Shown in pieces: positions 53,378-63,252 of a stretch of 64,000 nt of DNA; the stretch's first letter is position 1; each line of letters begins with the position of its first letter. The position numbers and the translations under genes are program-made. The notes below the pieces were generated by a model. The model saw nothing but the letters and a program-made list of their open reading frames with translations, did no database searches and was not told the origin of the DNA. The stretch lies in the NCBI RefSeq assembly GCF_035046505.1, contig NC_089821.1, positions 7,524,718 through 7,588,717 of the forward strand. Direction: 5' to 3'. This DNA comes from Tiliqua scincoides. Lineage: Eukaryota > Chordata > Lepidosauria > Squamata > Scincidae.

Positions 53378-54783
53378 CAGTGGCATAGCTAGAGGGGGTG
53401 CAAAGCATGACGTTTTGCAGGGATGCCTCTGTTTTGCTCCCCCCGCCCTGGAATGGCTAAGAACATAAGAACAGCCCCACTGGATCAGGCCGTAGGCCCA
53501 TCTAGTCCAGCTTCCTGTATCTCACAGCAGCCCACCAAATGCCCCAGGGAGCACACCTGCTAACAAGAGACCTGCATCCTGATGCCCTTCCTTGCACCTG
53601 GTATTCTTAGGTAACACTTCTAAAATCAGGAGGTTGCACATACACATTATGGTTTGTAACCCATGATGGACATTTCCGCCAGAAATTTGTCCAATCCCCT
53701 TCCGAAGGCATCTAGGTGAGATGCCATCATCACAACCTGTGGCAAGGAGTTCCACAGACCAACCATATGCTGTGTAATGAAATATTTTCTTTTGTCTGTC
53801 CTAACTCTCCCAACACTCAATTTTAGTGGATGTCCCCTGGTTCTGGTGTTGTGTGAGAGGGAAAACAGCATCTGTCTATACAGTCTGTCCTTCCTGTGCA
53901 TAATTTTGCATGCCTCAGTGATTTCCCCCCTCAAGCACCTTTTTTTCCAGACTGAAGAGCCTCAAACACTGTAACCTTTCCTTGTATGGGAGGTGCCCCA
54001 GCCCTGTAATCATTTTAGTTGCTCTCTTTTGCACCTTTTCCATTTCTACTATGTCCTTTTTGAGCTGTGGTGATCAGAACTGGACGCAATACTCCCGGTG
54101 TGGTCTTACCATCGATTTGTACAACGGCATTATAATATTAGCTGTTTTATTCTCAATACCTTTTCTAATGATCCCAAGCATGGAATTGCACTTCTTCACT
54201 GCTGCCGCACATTGGGTCGACACTTTCATCAACCTGTCCACCACCACCCCAAGATCTCTCTCCTGATCTGTCACAGTCAGCTCAGAACCCATTAGCCTGT
54301 ATGTGAAGTTTTGATTCTATGCCCCAATGTGCAAGACTTTACATTTACTTACATTGAAACACACCTGCCATTTTGCTGACCATTCTGCCGGTTTGGAGAA
54401 ATCCTTCTGGAGCTCCTCACAATCATTCCTGGCCTTCACCACTCGGAAAAGTTTGGTGTCATCTGCAAACTTTGCCACCTCACTGCTCAACCCTGTCTCC
54501 AGGTCACTTATGAACATGATGGAAAGCACGGGTCCCAGGACAGATCCTTGGGGAACAACGCTTTTCACCTCTCTCCATTGTGAAAATTGCCCATTGACAC
54601 CCACTCTCTGCTTCCTGGTCTTCAACCAGTTCCTAATCCATGAGAGGACCTACTCTCTAATCCCCTGACTGTGGAATTTCCTCAGCAGCCTTTGGTGAGG
54701 GCTCTAAAGGGGGAGGGGGTGCTCGCACACTGCAATGAAGCTCCTGCCAAACATAGTGCTTCTCCCCCTTAGCAATGTCACTG
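53378..54783. mobile_element. fold-back MITE family F split by a CR1
   Basis: Left arm 53378-53458 (CAGTGGCATAGCTAGAGGGG to GGAATGGCT) and right arm 54698-54783 (GGCTCTAAAGGGGGAGGGGG to AGCAATGTCACTG) are the two halves of one family-F element. About 1.24 kb of antisense CR1 lies between them. Confidence 0.82.
53459..54697 (-). mobile_element. CR1 LINE, 3' 1.24 kb including part of the RT
   Basis: Minus strand from the RT (QRVGVNGQFSQWREVKSVVP, QGSVLGPVLSIMFISDLETG, FADDTKLFRV) through LMGSELTVTDQERDLGVVVD to the C-terminus and 3' tail. The frame is broken into at least three parts (54317-54625, 54074-54292, 53647-53934), with a stop after CKVLHIGA and shifts between them. The catalytic FADD is present but this 5' truncated copy is dead. 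Confidence 0.93.
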
Positions 54784-55310
54784 GATAAGTCATGCTCTCC
54801 CCCAGTCATTCAACATGGGTTTAGCAACACAGTCTCACCTTACAGGGGGGTTATTGAAATAGTATATGTGAAATGCTGAATTTTTGAAATGTACACAATA
54901 AATGCCAGGTGGAGGTGGGAGTAGTAGATGTCCATAATGGGCACATTGTTTTCATTTTACTTTAATGAGCTCTGCAGTTTTTAATTGATAAAGGAGATAA
55001 ATGATCCAGCAAATAAACAGAGAACTGAAGATTCCAGAGTCTGCTGGGAAAATCGGCTGCAGGACTAATTTTGGTCTAATTGAGCACTAATGCCTCTTCT
55101 TATAATAGAACCCACAGTACGAAATGTGTCTGACTGATGTTCTCGGCATGTGATGTGTGTCTGTGTTTGATAAGCATAAATTGCATAGCACTACCATAAA
55201 ATTATTTACTTTTATAAAATCCTACTCACCTCCCCAGGCGATATGAATTATGATGCAGCCATGATTACTTAATCTGTAAAGCCAAAAAAATCTTTAAGCA
55301 GAGTCCCACA

Positions 55311-55341
<31 letters not shown>

Positions 55342-55579
55342 TGTATTTATACTGAAATAATCCTGCCAGAATTAAAATCTTGAGCAGCTGGGTTTGGGGA
55401 AAATAATTGTGTTGGTGATGGATTACCACAAAAAAAATCTACTTTTCACCTGTTGGGTCTGTTTAAAATACTGGCTTGTATATGAACTGCAGCAGTATTG
55501 GTTTATTAAAGGGCAGCAATTGGCATGAAAATTACTATTAGATGTCTGCTTGTATAGTGATTTCTACTTACATTTTTTG
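54784..55579. other. mostly unassigned; (GT)n at 55318-55345
   Basis: AT-rich non-coding DNA with one GT microsatellite of about 13 units. Confidence 0.5.
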
Positions 55580-55936
55580 GCAGCCTAATCCTATCTGTGT
55601 GATATGCTGGTGGATCTCATGGTTCACCGTGGTATCATGTGGGCTTGCCATCACTGTCGCGGCTCCAACAGTCTGTGGCCTGCTCCCAATGGCGTGGTAA
55701 GCAAGCAAGCCCCACATCAGCCTTGGCAGGCTACAGACCAGCTGTTGGCAAAGGTAAGTTGGCAGCAGGGGTGGGTCAGGGCAAGGATGGGGCTGGGCAA
55801 AGGGTGGGTTGGAGCAGGGTGGGGCTCTTAGTGGCAGTGCTGCCCACAGGATCTGGAGTCCCCATTCCTGGTCTCACAAGCTCCCTTCATCCTAACAGAT
55901 CTATGCCAGCAAAAGAGTGGGTGTAGATCTGAATAG
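55580..55936. repeat. GC-rich MITE family G, copy 5
   Basis: Left end GCAGCCTAATCCTATCTGTG, right end GATCTGAATAGGCCC. GC-rich, non-coding inside. Assignment rests on the ends. Confidence 0.5.
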
Positions 55937-56269
55937 GCCCATAGCGGACAAGGGAAGAGAGGAGGAGGTAATTAAAAAATTTCTTACCTCTCCTGGCTGG
56001 TCTGGTCCCCAGCTGGCCTGTGGGATGTGAATCTCTGCACCATGCAGGCCAGCCCTAGTAGGACCAGGCCATCAAATATACAAACACAGAAGGTGTAGAA
56101 TATTCAGGTATGAGCCATCCAAAATTAATCCTGGTTTGAGGCTCTAACCCTAAACATACTTATCTGGGAATGAATGTCACTGAATGTAATGGGACTCCTG
56201 AATAAAAATGTACTGTTAGGCCCACTGAGTTCAGTGGGAAAGTTGAATGACATGTTTAACTTAACACCT

Positions 56270-56725
56270 TCTCAATACCTTCTCCCACACATTCTAGCCC
56301 ACCCTCTCAGGTCATCTGAAGGGGCTCTCCTTCAAGTGCTGCCTCTGTTACCAGTCAGAGAGATGGCTATTCAGAAGCGAGCCTTCTCCGCAGTGGCACC
56401 ACAATTATGGAATCCCCTTCCAGGGCAATTAAGAACTACTCCCTCCCTCATGGCTTTTCAGCGAGATCTCAAAACATAACTGTGTCATCTGGCATTTGTT
56501 TGATGGGTGGATGTTTGCCCTTTCCACCTCTGCAATACTGCTGTGGCTTGACTGCTTCTCTGAACTAATTTGTCATCCCCCCCACCACGGCTCACTGATG
56601 TGTGTTGGGTTCTGCTTTGCTTTGTTTTAATGTTTTTAATGTTTTAGTTTTTAATGTTAAAATTAATGTTTTAATGCTCAGCACTGATTCTTTTTTTAAC
56701 TTATTGTTGTGGTTCATGTCATCAT
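56270..56725 (+). mobile_element. L2-type LINE 3' fragment
   Basis: Reads AHPLRSSEGALLQVLPLLPV, KRAFSAVAPQLWNPLPGQLR and TTPSLMAFQRDLKT, the L2 C-terminus, then an AT-rich 3' UTR. 5' truncated; the GTAAGCCGCC tail found at 58955 is not evident. Confidence 0.8.
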
Positions 56726-57417
56726 ATTATCTTATGGAAAGTATTTGGAAAAGATTATTATAGCCATGTCAACCCTCTTGCCCCTGTTCCACGGAAGAGG
56801 TTCCATGTCAAAGGATGAAAGGAATGACATATTAAGGGAAGAAGAGTCCCACAGAGATGTGGAGGCTCAGATTTGATGCTGTCAGAGAGGCTTATTTAAC
56901 ATTTAGGGGGATGGGGGAAGATCGTGCTGGGTGAGTACGTTTTGAGGGTCCACTGTGGTTAATCTTCACTTAGTGAAACTTGAGGTGGACTCCCTTGGCT
57001 TGTACAAATGCCCTGCACTGACCCAGCCCCTTAGGGTGCCTTTCCTGAGAGCTACTGGCTTACCTCTAGCGTAGCGTTTCTCAAACTGTGGTTCGAGACC
57101 CACTAGGTGGGTTGTGAGCCAATTTCAGGCGGGTCGCATAGCATCTAGCTCAGCTGCCACTGAAAATGCAGAGCTGAAAATACAGGATATACTATACCTG
57201 TATAAAATACAGGCCCTATACTGCTCTGGGCCAGGGTATCTTAGAGATTGCCTACTTCCGTACAATCCGGTTCATCCTCTTAGGTCATCAGAGAAGGACT
57301 TTTTACAAGTGCTGCCGCCTAAGGAGGTACGTGGGGCGGCGGCTAGAAATAGGGCCTTCTCAGTAGTGGCACCAACACTATGGAATTCCCTTCCCCTTGA
57401 TTTAAGAACTGCTCCCT

Positions 57418-58719
57418 CTCAGCGTGTGGTTGGTCTGTTGAACTCCTTGCCACAGGATGTGGTGATGGCGTCTAGCCTGGATGCCTTTAAAAGGGGATTG
57501 GACAAGTTTCTGGAGGAAAAATCCATTACGGGGTACAAGCCATGATGTGTATGTGCAACCTCCTGATTTTAGAAATGGGTTATGTCAGAATGCCAGATGC
57601 AGGGGAGGGCAACAGGATGAGGTATCTTGTCACCTGTTGTGCTCCCTGGGGCATTTGGTGGGCCACTGTGAGATACAGGAAGCTGGACTAGATGGGCCTT
57701 TGGCCTGATCCAGTGGGGCTGTTCTTATGTTCTTAACTACAATTCCCAGGAAGCCTTGCAGGTCTCTTGTTACCTGTTGTGCTCCCTGGGGCATTTGGTG
57801 GGCCGCTGTCAGATACAGGAAGCTGGACTAGATGGGCCTATGGCCTGATCCAGTGAGGCTGTTCTTATGTTCTTAACTACAATTCCCAGGAAGCCTTGCA
57901 GGTCCCTTGTTATCTGGTGTGCTCCCTGGGGCATTTGGTGGGCCACTGTGAGATACAGAAAGCTGGACTAGATGGGCCTATGGCCTGATCCAGTGGGGCT
58001 GTTCTTATGTTCTTAACTACAATTCCCAGGAAGCCTTGCAGTTCTCTTGTTATCTGGTGTGCTCCCTGGGGCATTTGGTGGGCCGCTGTGAGATACAGGA
58101 AGCTGGACTAGATGGGCCTATGGCCTGATCCAGTGGGGCTGTTCTTATGTTCTTAAACTACAATTCCCAGGAGGCCTTGCAGGTCTTCTTGTTATCTGGT
58201 GTGCTCCCTGGGGCATTTGGTGGGCCACTGTGAGATACAGGAAGCTGGACTAGATGGGCCTATGGCCTGATCCAGTGGGGCTGTTCTTATGTTCTTAACT
58301 ACAATTCCCAGGAAGCCTTGCAGTTCTCTTGTTATCTGGTGTGCTCCCTGGGGCATTTGGTGGGCCGCTGTGAGATACAGGAAGCTGGACTAGATGGGCC
58401 TATGGCCTGATCCAGTGGGGCTGTTCTTATGTTCTTAAACTACAATTCCCAGGAGGCCTTGCAGGTCTTCTTGTTATCTGGTGTGCTCCCTGGGGCATTT
58501 GGTGGGCCACTGTGAGATACAGAAAGCTGGACTAGATGGGCCTATGGCCTGATCCAGTGGGGCTGTTCTTATGTTCTTAACTACAATTCCCAGGAGACCT
58601 TGCAGGTCTCTTGTTATCTGGTGTGCTCCCTGGGGCATTTGGTGGGCCACTGTGAGATGCAGGAAGCTGGACTAGATGGGCCTTTGGCCTGATCCAGTGG
58701 GGCTGTTCTTATGTTCTTA
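57418..58719 (+). mobile_element. CR1 LINE 3' end with amplified 3' UTR
   Basis: Starts at RVVGLLNSLPQDVVMASSLD, which by chance meets the similar WNSLP block of the L2, and reads FKRGLDKFLEEKSITGYKP to 57545. The 3' UTR follows to about 57735, after which its last part is repeated seven more times to 58714. Confidence 0.92.
57731..58714 (+). repeat. tandem array, 7 x about 140 bp, seeded by a CR1 3' end
   Basis: Units start near 57731, 57871, 58011, 58151, 58293, 58433 and 58575. Each holds AACTACAATTCCCAGGA(A/G), GTGTGCTCCCTGGGGCATTT, GAAGCTGGACTAGATGGGCC and ends GTTCTTATGTTCTTA. The first block (TACAATTCCCAGGAAGCC) is not CR1 sequence, so the unit joins CR1 tail to about 25 bp of other DNA. 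Units 3 and 5 (GCAGTTCTCTTG) and units 4 and 6 (GGAGGCC..GGTCTTCTTG) pair up, a higher-order dimer of about 282 bp. Confidence 0.95.
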
Positions 58720-59027
58720 TGAGACTTTTCGGTGAGGCCTGAAGACCCTTCTGTTTAAACAAGCCTTCTGAGTTCTCGACCTTTTTAACATCTTTTCAAC
58801 ATCCTTTAATTTTTTACAGGCCTGATTCTTTTATGACTTGCTGCTCTATGCTCTTTTTACCTTTTTACTACTTTTTTATCTGACTACTGTTTTTATGATA
58901 TGTGTTAATATGCTTTTATCTGTTTTTAAATTATGTTTTTAATCTGTTTTAACCTGTTGTAAGCCGCCTTGAGTCCCTTCGGGGAGAAGTCAGGGTAAAA
59001 ATAAAGTTGTTGTTGTTGTTGTTGTTG

Positions 59028-59272
59028 TTATTAACAGTATTTATATACCGCTTTTCAACTAAAAGTTCACAAAGCGGTTTACAGAGAAAAATCAAATAAC
59101 TAAATGGCTCCCTGTCCCAAAAGGGCTCACAATCGAAAAAGATGCAACACCAGCAGACAGCCACTAGAAAAGACACTGCTGGGGTGAGGAGGGCCAGTTA
59201 CTCTCCCCCAGCTAAAAAGAGGAGCACCCACTTGAAAGAATGCCTCTTACCCAGTTAGCAGGGGTTACAAAT
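59028..59272 (-). mobile_element. R-family repeat, most complete copy
   Basis: Minus strand starts GTAACCCCTGCTAACTGGGT, then TGGGTGCTCCTCTTTTTAGC, GATTGTGAGCCCTTTTGGG and GTAAACCGCTTTGTGAAC to AAAGCGGTATATAAATACTG. It adjoins the (GTT)n tail of the L2. About 245 bp, non-coding. Confidence 0.75.
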
Positions 59273-59299
59273 GCAGCATAGCCTTGCAGAATTATGTGA

Positions 59300-59485
59300 C
59301 TACTCAACAGTTGAGCATAACTTTTATGACAGTTATGAGCATAAGTTTTATGGCATAAGTTTTATGAGTTATGAAGTTATGAAGTTCATGAAGTTATGAA
59401 GTTATGAAAGTTGAGCATAACTTTTATGACAGTTATGAGCATAAGTTTTATGTCATAAAACATAAGTTTTATGACAGTTGAGCAT
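59300..59485 (+). repeat. GAGCATAA..TTTTATGA minisatellite
   Basis: Repeated GAGCATAA(C/G)TTTTATG, ACAGTTATGAGCATAAG and GAAGTTAT motifs in irregular order. Confidence 0.85.
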
Positions 59486-59488
59486 AAA

Positions 59489-59558
<70 letters not shown>

Positions 59559-59559
59559 G
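59486..59559 (+). repeat. (ATT)n microsatellite
   Basis: About 24 perfect ATT units. Open frames of poly-Ile, poly-Leu or poly-Asn over it are artefacts. Confidence 0.98.
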
Positions 59560-60029
59560 TGCTGCTGAGCAGAGCAGGCTCCCAGTGGAAGAGAGGCCTA
59601 GGTGGGAAGATGGGATGCTGGAAAGGGGGAGGGGATGCCTGGTTGGAGAAGGGTCCAAATTTGCATTCTGCTTTGACTTCCAAGCTGGAATGTTTGAATT
59701 CTAAGCTACGCAAAATAACAAAATAACAGCATTTATTGTTTAATAACAGCATTTATTATTTATTGAGCACTGTGTCATGGGACCTTTGGCTGATCATGGC
59801 TTAGGTTTGAAGCCTAAATTGATGATGTCACTTCCAGCCATGACATTACTTCCAGTTTCATGACATCACTTCTTGTGGGTCCCAACAGATGGTCATTCTA
59901 AAAAGTGGGTCCCAGTGCTAAAACATTTGAGAACCACTGCCCTAGGGGATATAGTTCAGATGGAGGCTGGTTCAGGATGTGGCAGTAACTGAGCTACTAT
60001 TGGGGCAGGGTTGATGGTCACCACATTTA

Positions 60030-60208
60030 GGGCCCAATCCTATCCAACTTTCCAGCCCCAGTGCAGCTGCAATGCAACCCCAAGGTCAGGGAACAAATGT
60101 TCCCATATCTTGAGGAGGCCTCTGTGACTCTCTCTCCACCACAGGATGGAGCACACGCCCCATTGGCATGGCTGCACTGGCACTGGAAAGTTGGATAGGA
60201 TTGGGACC
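60030..60208. mobile_element. Harbinger-like MITE, 179 bp
   Basis: Ends GGGCCCAATCCTATCCAAC and (minus strand) GGTCCCAATCCTATCCAAC extend as inverted repeats of about 27 bp, flanked by TTA at 60027-60029 and 60209-60211. TTA duplication plus CCAATCC ends suggest PIF/Harbinger and link it to family G. Confidence 0.78.
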
Positions 60209-61307
60209 TTAGTGCCTAGCGGTTTGGTCCCAGCTCAGTTCAGGTACAAAGCATCCAGATGATTTCAGTTTGGGGTTCCGTTCTGGTTTGTTTTGAGGGG
60301 GAACTCTTCAGCTAGTTTTTTTGGTTGGCACTCAGATTCAGTTCAGCTCCCTGGTAATCATAAATTGCAGTCTACAAACTGCATACACCAGTATGCAGTA
60401 TATTCATCCAAACCCACTGAAATCTCTGGTATGATGATAGCAATTCTAGGACTACTTCCCAGCAATATAGGAAATGTAGCATGTTGAAATTTAGAGGCTA
60501 GAAATCTCCCCAATATTAGTTGTTGCATTACAGTGTTTGCAAACTCTCCAGTCATTTGTAATCGATTAACATTTTTAAATTATGCATGCCTTTTTTAAAG
60601 CAAAAAGCTCATTTGAAAGTATTATTAACAGTTTAAAACAACTTCTGTGCAGGGAATTTATTCCAATACAGTCGTACCAGATCATGCTGGAAGTATTATT
60701 ATTATTCCCTTGCAAAAGTGAGAAGATCTATCACAGCTATTTTCATGGGACTGGGATTTCCCATAGTCATAAAATGCTAAGGTTGGCTTTGTTTTCAGAT
60801 GAAGCCATTTGATAAAGCCTTAATTACTGTTTTGAAATCCAAATGTAGTAAAAATGCATTTGTTAATTACTTATCAGATGCCAAACAGATATTCCATCAT
60901 TTGCTTCATTGTGCCGGATGCAAAAGAAACAAAACCCACACCTCCTCCTTTCCTGATTTTTTTTGGAGGTGGGGGGTGGGGGGGAATACACAGACCAGTG
61001 GCATAGTTAATGATCACGTAGCCCTGTGCTATGCTCAGAATGATGCCTCGGAAGTGATGTCACAATCAGAAGTGATGTCACACCTGGGATTTTTAAAAAG
61101 TGAAAATCAGGGAAAAACTCATGTCCTCCCCACAGCAGTTCACCACCCTCTTGCTATGTCGCCTCCCCTCCCCAGCCAGTGGCATAGTTAACGCATCTAT
61201 CTGCTAACTGGGGTCAAAGAAGATTTTGCAGTCCCTCCCCTCCATGACAAAATCAAACTTAATAGTACGATAATAAATAAATACGAAGTGTGCCCCTTAT
61301 TGGTTTG
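60209..61307. other. no recognisable feature
   Basis: Non-coding. CCAGTGGCATAGTTAA occurs twice in the same direction (60993 and 61176), perhaps the edges of an unrecognised element. Open frames here lack domains. Confidence 0.4.
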
Positions 61308-61410
61308 AGCATTGTGGTGGGGTGAAGAGGGTTGGTTCTTCTCCCCCTGCTAAATATAAGAGTGGCACCCCTTGAAAAAGTGCCTCTTTACCCAATTAGC
61401 AGGGGTAACT
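61308..61410 (-). repeat. R-family repeat, 5' part only
   Basis: Minus strand: GTTACCCCTGCTAATTGGGT, CACTTTTTCAAGGGG, AGCAGGGGGAGAAGAACC. Matches the start of the copy at 59028-59272. Confidence 0.7.
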
Positions 61411-61536
61411 GTATTATGATGTATGGAAGTGAGAGCTGACTCTTATTAACACCTTACTGGTTCCATGCTGTATCATAATAACATCTCATTGGCTCTGGGA
61501 ACAATTAGTCTCATAGGTCAGTTTTGAGTTAAGGAA

Positions 61537-61615
61537 ATTCATTCATTCATTCATTCATTTAAGGGATTTATATCCCACCTTTCCACCCCTCTTACGGTCC
61601 TGCAAGGTCGCTTTT
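61537..61615 (-). repeat. L2/SINE-type tail with (CATT)n
   Basis: CATT repeats then GGGATTTATATCCCACCTTT, the reverse of a GGTGGGATATAAATCCC-type tail. Confidence 0.6.
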
Positions 61616-61972
61616 TGTTCCACTTTTAGTTCCATAAGGCAATTGTGTTCAGCAGCGGATTTCCCCAGCCCCATGCCCAGGGCAAAGGTTCGCAATGGTA
61701 CCACTCCCTTGCGCAAAAATCTGCAAGTAGTGGAGGGAGCCCTTTTCCCACAGCTCAGGTGAGAGGTTGAACAGGCAGCACGGGCTCCAGCAAGTCTCTG
61801 GAGGGCCAGAGGCTCATTGGAGACTGGGGGCTCCCCACGGGCTGGATTGGGAGCCCCTGAGGGCCGCAAGTGGCCCCCGGGCTGGGGATTGAGCACCCCT
61901 GGGTTTGTTGATTGATTGATGAAGGACAAAAGACTCATATTGTGATCCCCAAGTCAGTCAATCCAAAGTACT

Positions 61973-62850
61973 CGGGAACTAAGTGCCAGGTAAGGCACAA
62001 GAGTTTAGCATCTGGGCGAGGAGAAGGCAAGGAGACCTCTGAGTTTTGGAGAAGGAGAGGAGGAGGAGCAGGAGCAGGAGGTAAGTGTACTCATTCTAAC
62101 GCTTTGTCTTTCTAACTCCCTGTCTTCTAACCTTAACCTTACCTTTAAAGCAACCTTAAATCAAAATTTAAAGTTAGCACCTAAGGGAGGTACATAGGTC
62201 TACTCTGAGCAGGAGCAGAGTCCTACTCGTGAGTAAGAGCAGAGTCCTACTCGTGAGCAAGAGCCCAAGGGTCAGGCATTTAAATCAAAGTTGAAAGTTA
62301 GCTGCACCTAAGGTAGCACCTAATCGAAGGAAGGGAGGAGGATAAAGTGGAAAGCAGGTTTTTCTACTTGTTTAAATTAAACCTATACTTAACCCAGGTT
62401 AAACCTAATCTAAGTTAGAACATAACCTAAACAGGTCAGTAAATTGGGACACAGGATCTAGAGAGCAATAAATAATTAAACAAACCCAAATAAAAACTAG
62501 CTTGAGGTTACAAAAACAGTCCAGCCTAAGAGAACAGAACTAGGAGGGGAAGGGCCAATTCCCAACCCATTAAGAGCCCCAGTAGGCTAATCCAAGCAGA
62601 CCATTCAGGAGCCTGCAGAGTAGGTCACGCCCATCAGCAGCCGTTTGCCTTCCTGAGCTTTTGTAAACTCACCTGGGAAGGCCAGCCCCCTTTCAATCAG
62701 GAAGGAAGGAGGGAGAAGGAGCCAGCCAGGAGTATAAAGCTAGGTGGGCCATCGCGTGAGGCTCTCTGCAGACGCGTGTGGCCTCTGGGAACCCAGTGCC
62801 TCGGGAACTAAGTGCCAGGTAAGGCACAAGAGTTTAGCATCTGGGCGAGT
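61973..62850 (+). repeat. 830-bp direct duplication within the CR1 5' UTR
   Basis: CTCGGGAACTAAGTGCCAGG and the following GTAAGGCACAAGAGTTTAGC then ATCTGGGCGAG occur at about 61973-62021 and again at about 62803-62851. The repeated block of about 48 bp is identical by eye. This could be a tandem promoter-monomer arrangement or a second 5' UTR added upstream. Confidence 0.8.
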
Positions 62851-62979
62851 CCAGCAGCAGGGCGAGGAGGCCAGGGCCCCATACACTGCCCTTCCTCTTC
62901 CCTTGAGAAAAGGGCTGCTATCCAGTGTACGGTTTTTAAAAGGACCCCTAAATAAAACAACAACAACAACAAAAAAGCT

Positions 62980-63252
62980 ATGCAGTCAGACAGCCAGCAG
63001 CAGGGTGGGGGCTATCCAGTGTTCTGCATCGAGTGCCACATGTATGATTATATGCCTCTGGGGCATAAGTCATGGGTGTGTCCTCGGTGCAAGGAGCTCC
63101 AGGCTCTCAGGGAAAGCGTCCGCTCCCTTGAAGCTTTGGTGGCTGACCTGGAGAAGCGCAGGCAGCCAAAGGAGGACCGTGGGGAGACTTCCGGGGACGA
63201 TCAGACTTCGTCCCAACCTCAGGCCGGTCAGCCTAACATCCATACCGGGTAA
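62980..63252 (+). pseudogene. CR1 ORF1 N-terminal remnant
   Basis: Reads MQSDSQQQGGGYPVFCIECH, with a Cys/His cluster FCIECH..GHKSWVCPRCKEL that matches the zinc-binding region at the start of CR1 ORF1, and a short helix ALRESVRSLEALVADLEKR, likely coiled coil. ORF1p is the RNA-binding partner of the ORF2 enzyme. About 80 codons remain before the frame runs into ORF2 sequence and stops at 63252. Confidence 0.8.

Larger units (their letters stand above)
57181..58995 (+). mobile_element. L2-type LINE 3' end, interrupted by CR1
   Basis: 57181-57417 reads ALYCSGPGYLRDCLLPYNPV, RNRAFSVVAPTLWNSLPLDL and RTAPS. The L2 resumes at about 58720 with the end of the C-terminus (FGEA..EDPSV-like) and 3' UTR GTTGTAAGCCGCCTTGAGTC then a (GTT)n tail at 58997-59027. 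CR1 sequence occupies 57418-58719. The L2 is inside the hAT element. Confidence 0.82.
57072..59939 (+). mobile_element. hAT-like element (family H2) swollen to 2.87 kb by insertions
   Basis: Left part 57072-57180 (GCGTTTCTCAAACTGTGG to AAAATACAGGATATAC) and right part about 59560-59939 (to ACATTTGAGAACCACTG) together match the 435-bp element at 21025-21459 read in reverse. Flanks CTCTAGCG (57064-57071) and CCCTAGGG (59940-59947) match at six of eight. The 2.4 kb between holds an L2, a CR1 end with a tandem array, an R repeat and simple repeats. Confidence 0.78.

Noticed and set aside
57731-58714. CRISPR-like regular repeats
   Set aside because: Whole 140-bp units repeat with no variable spacers, and the unit is a CR1 3' end in a vertebrate genome.
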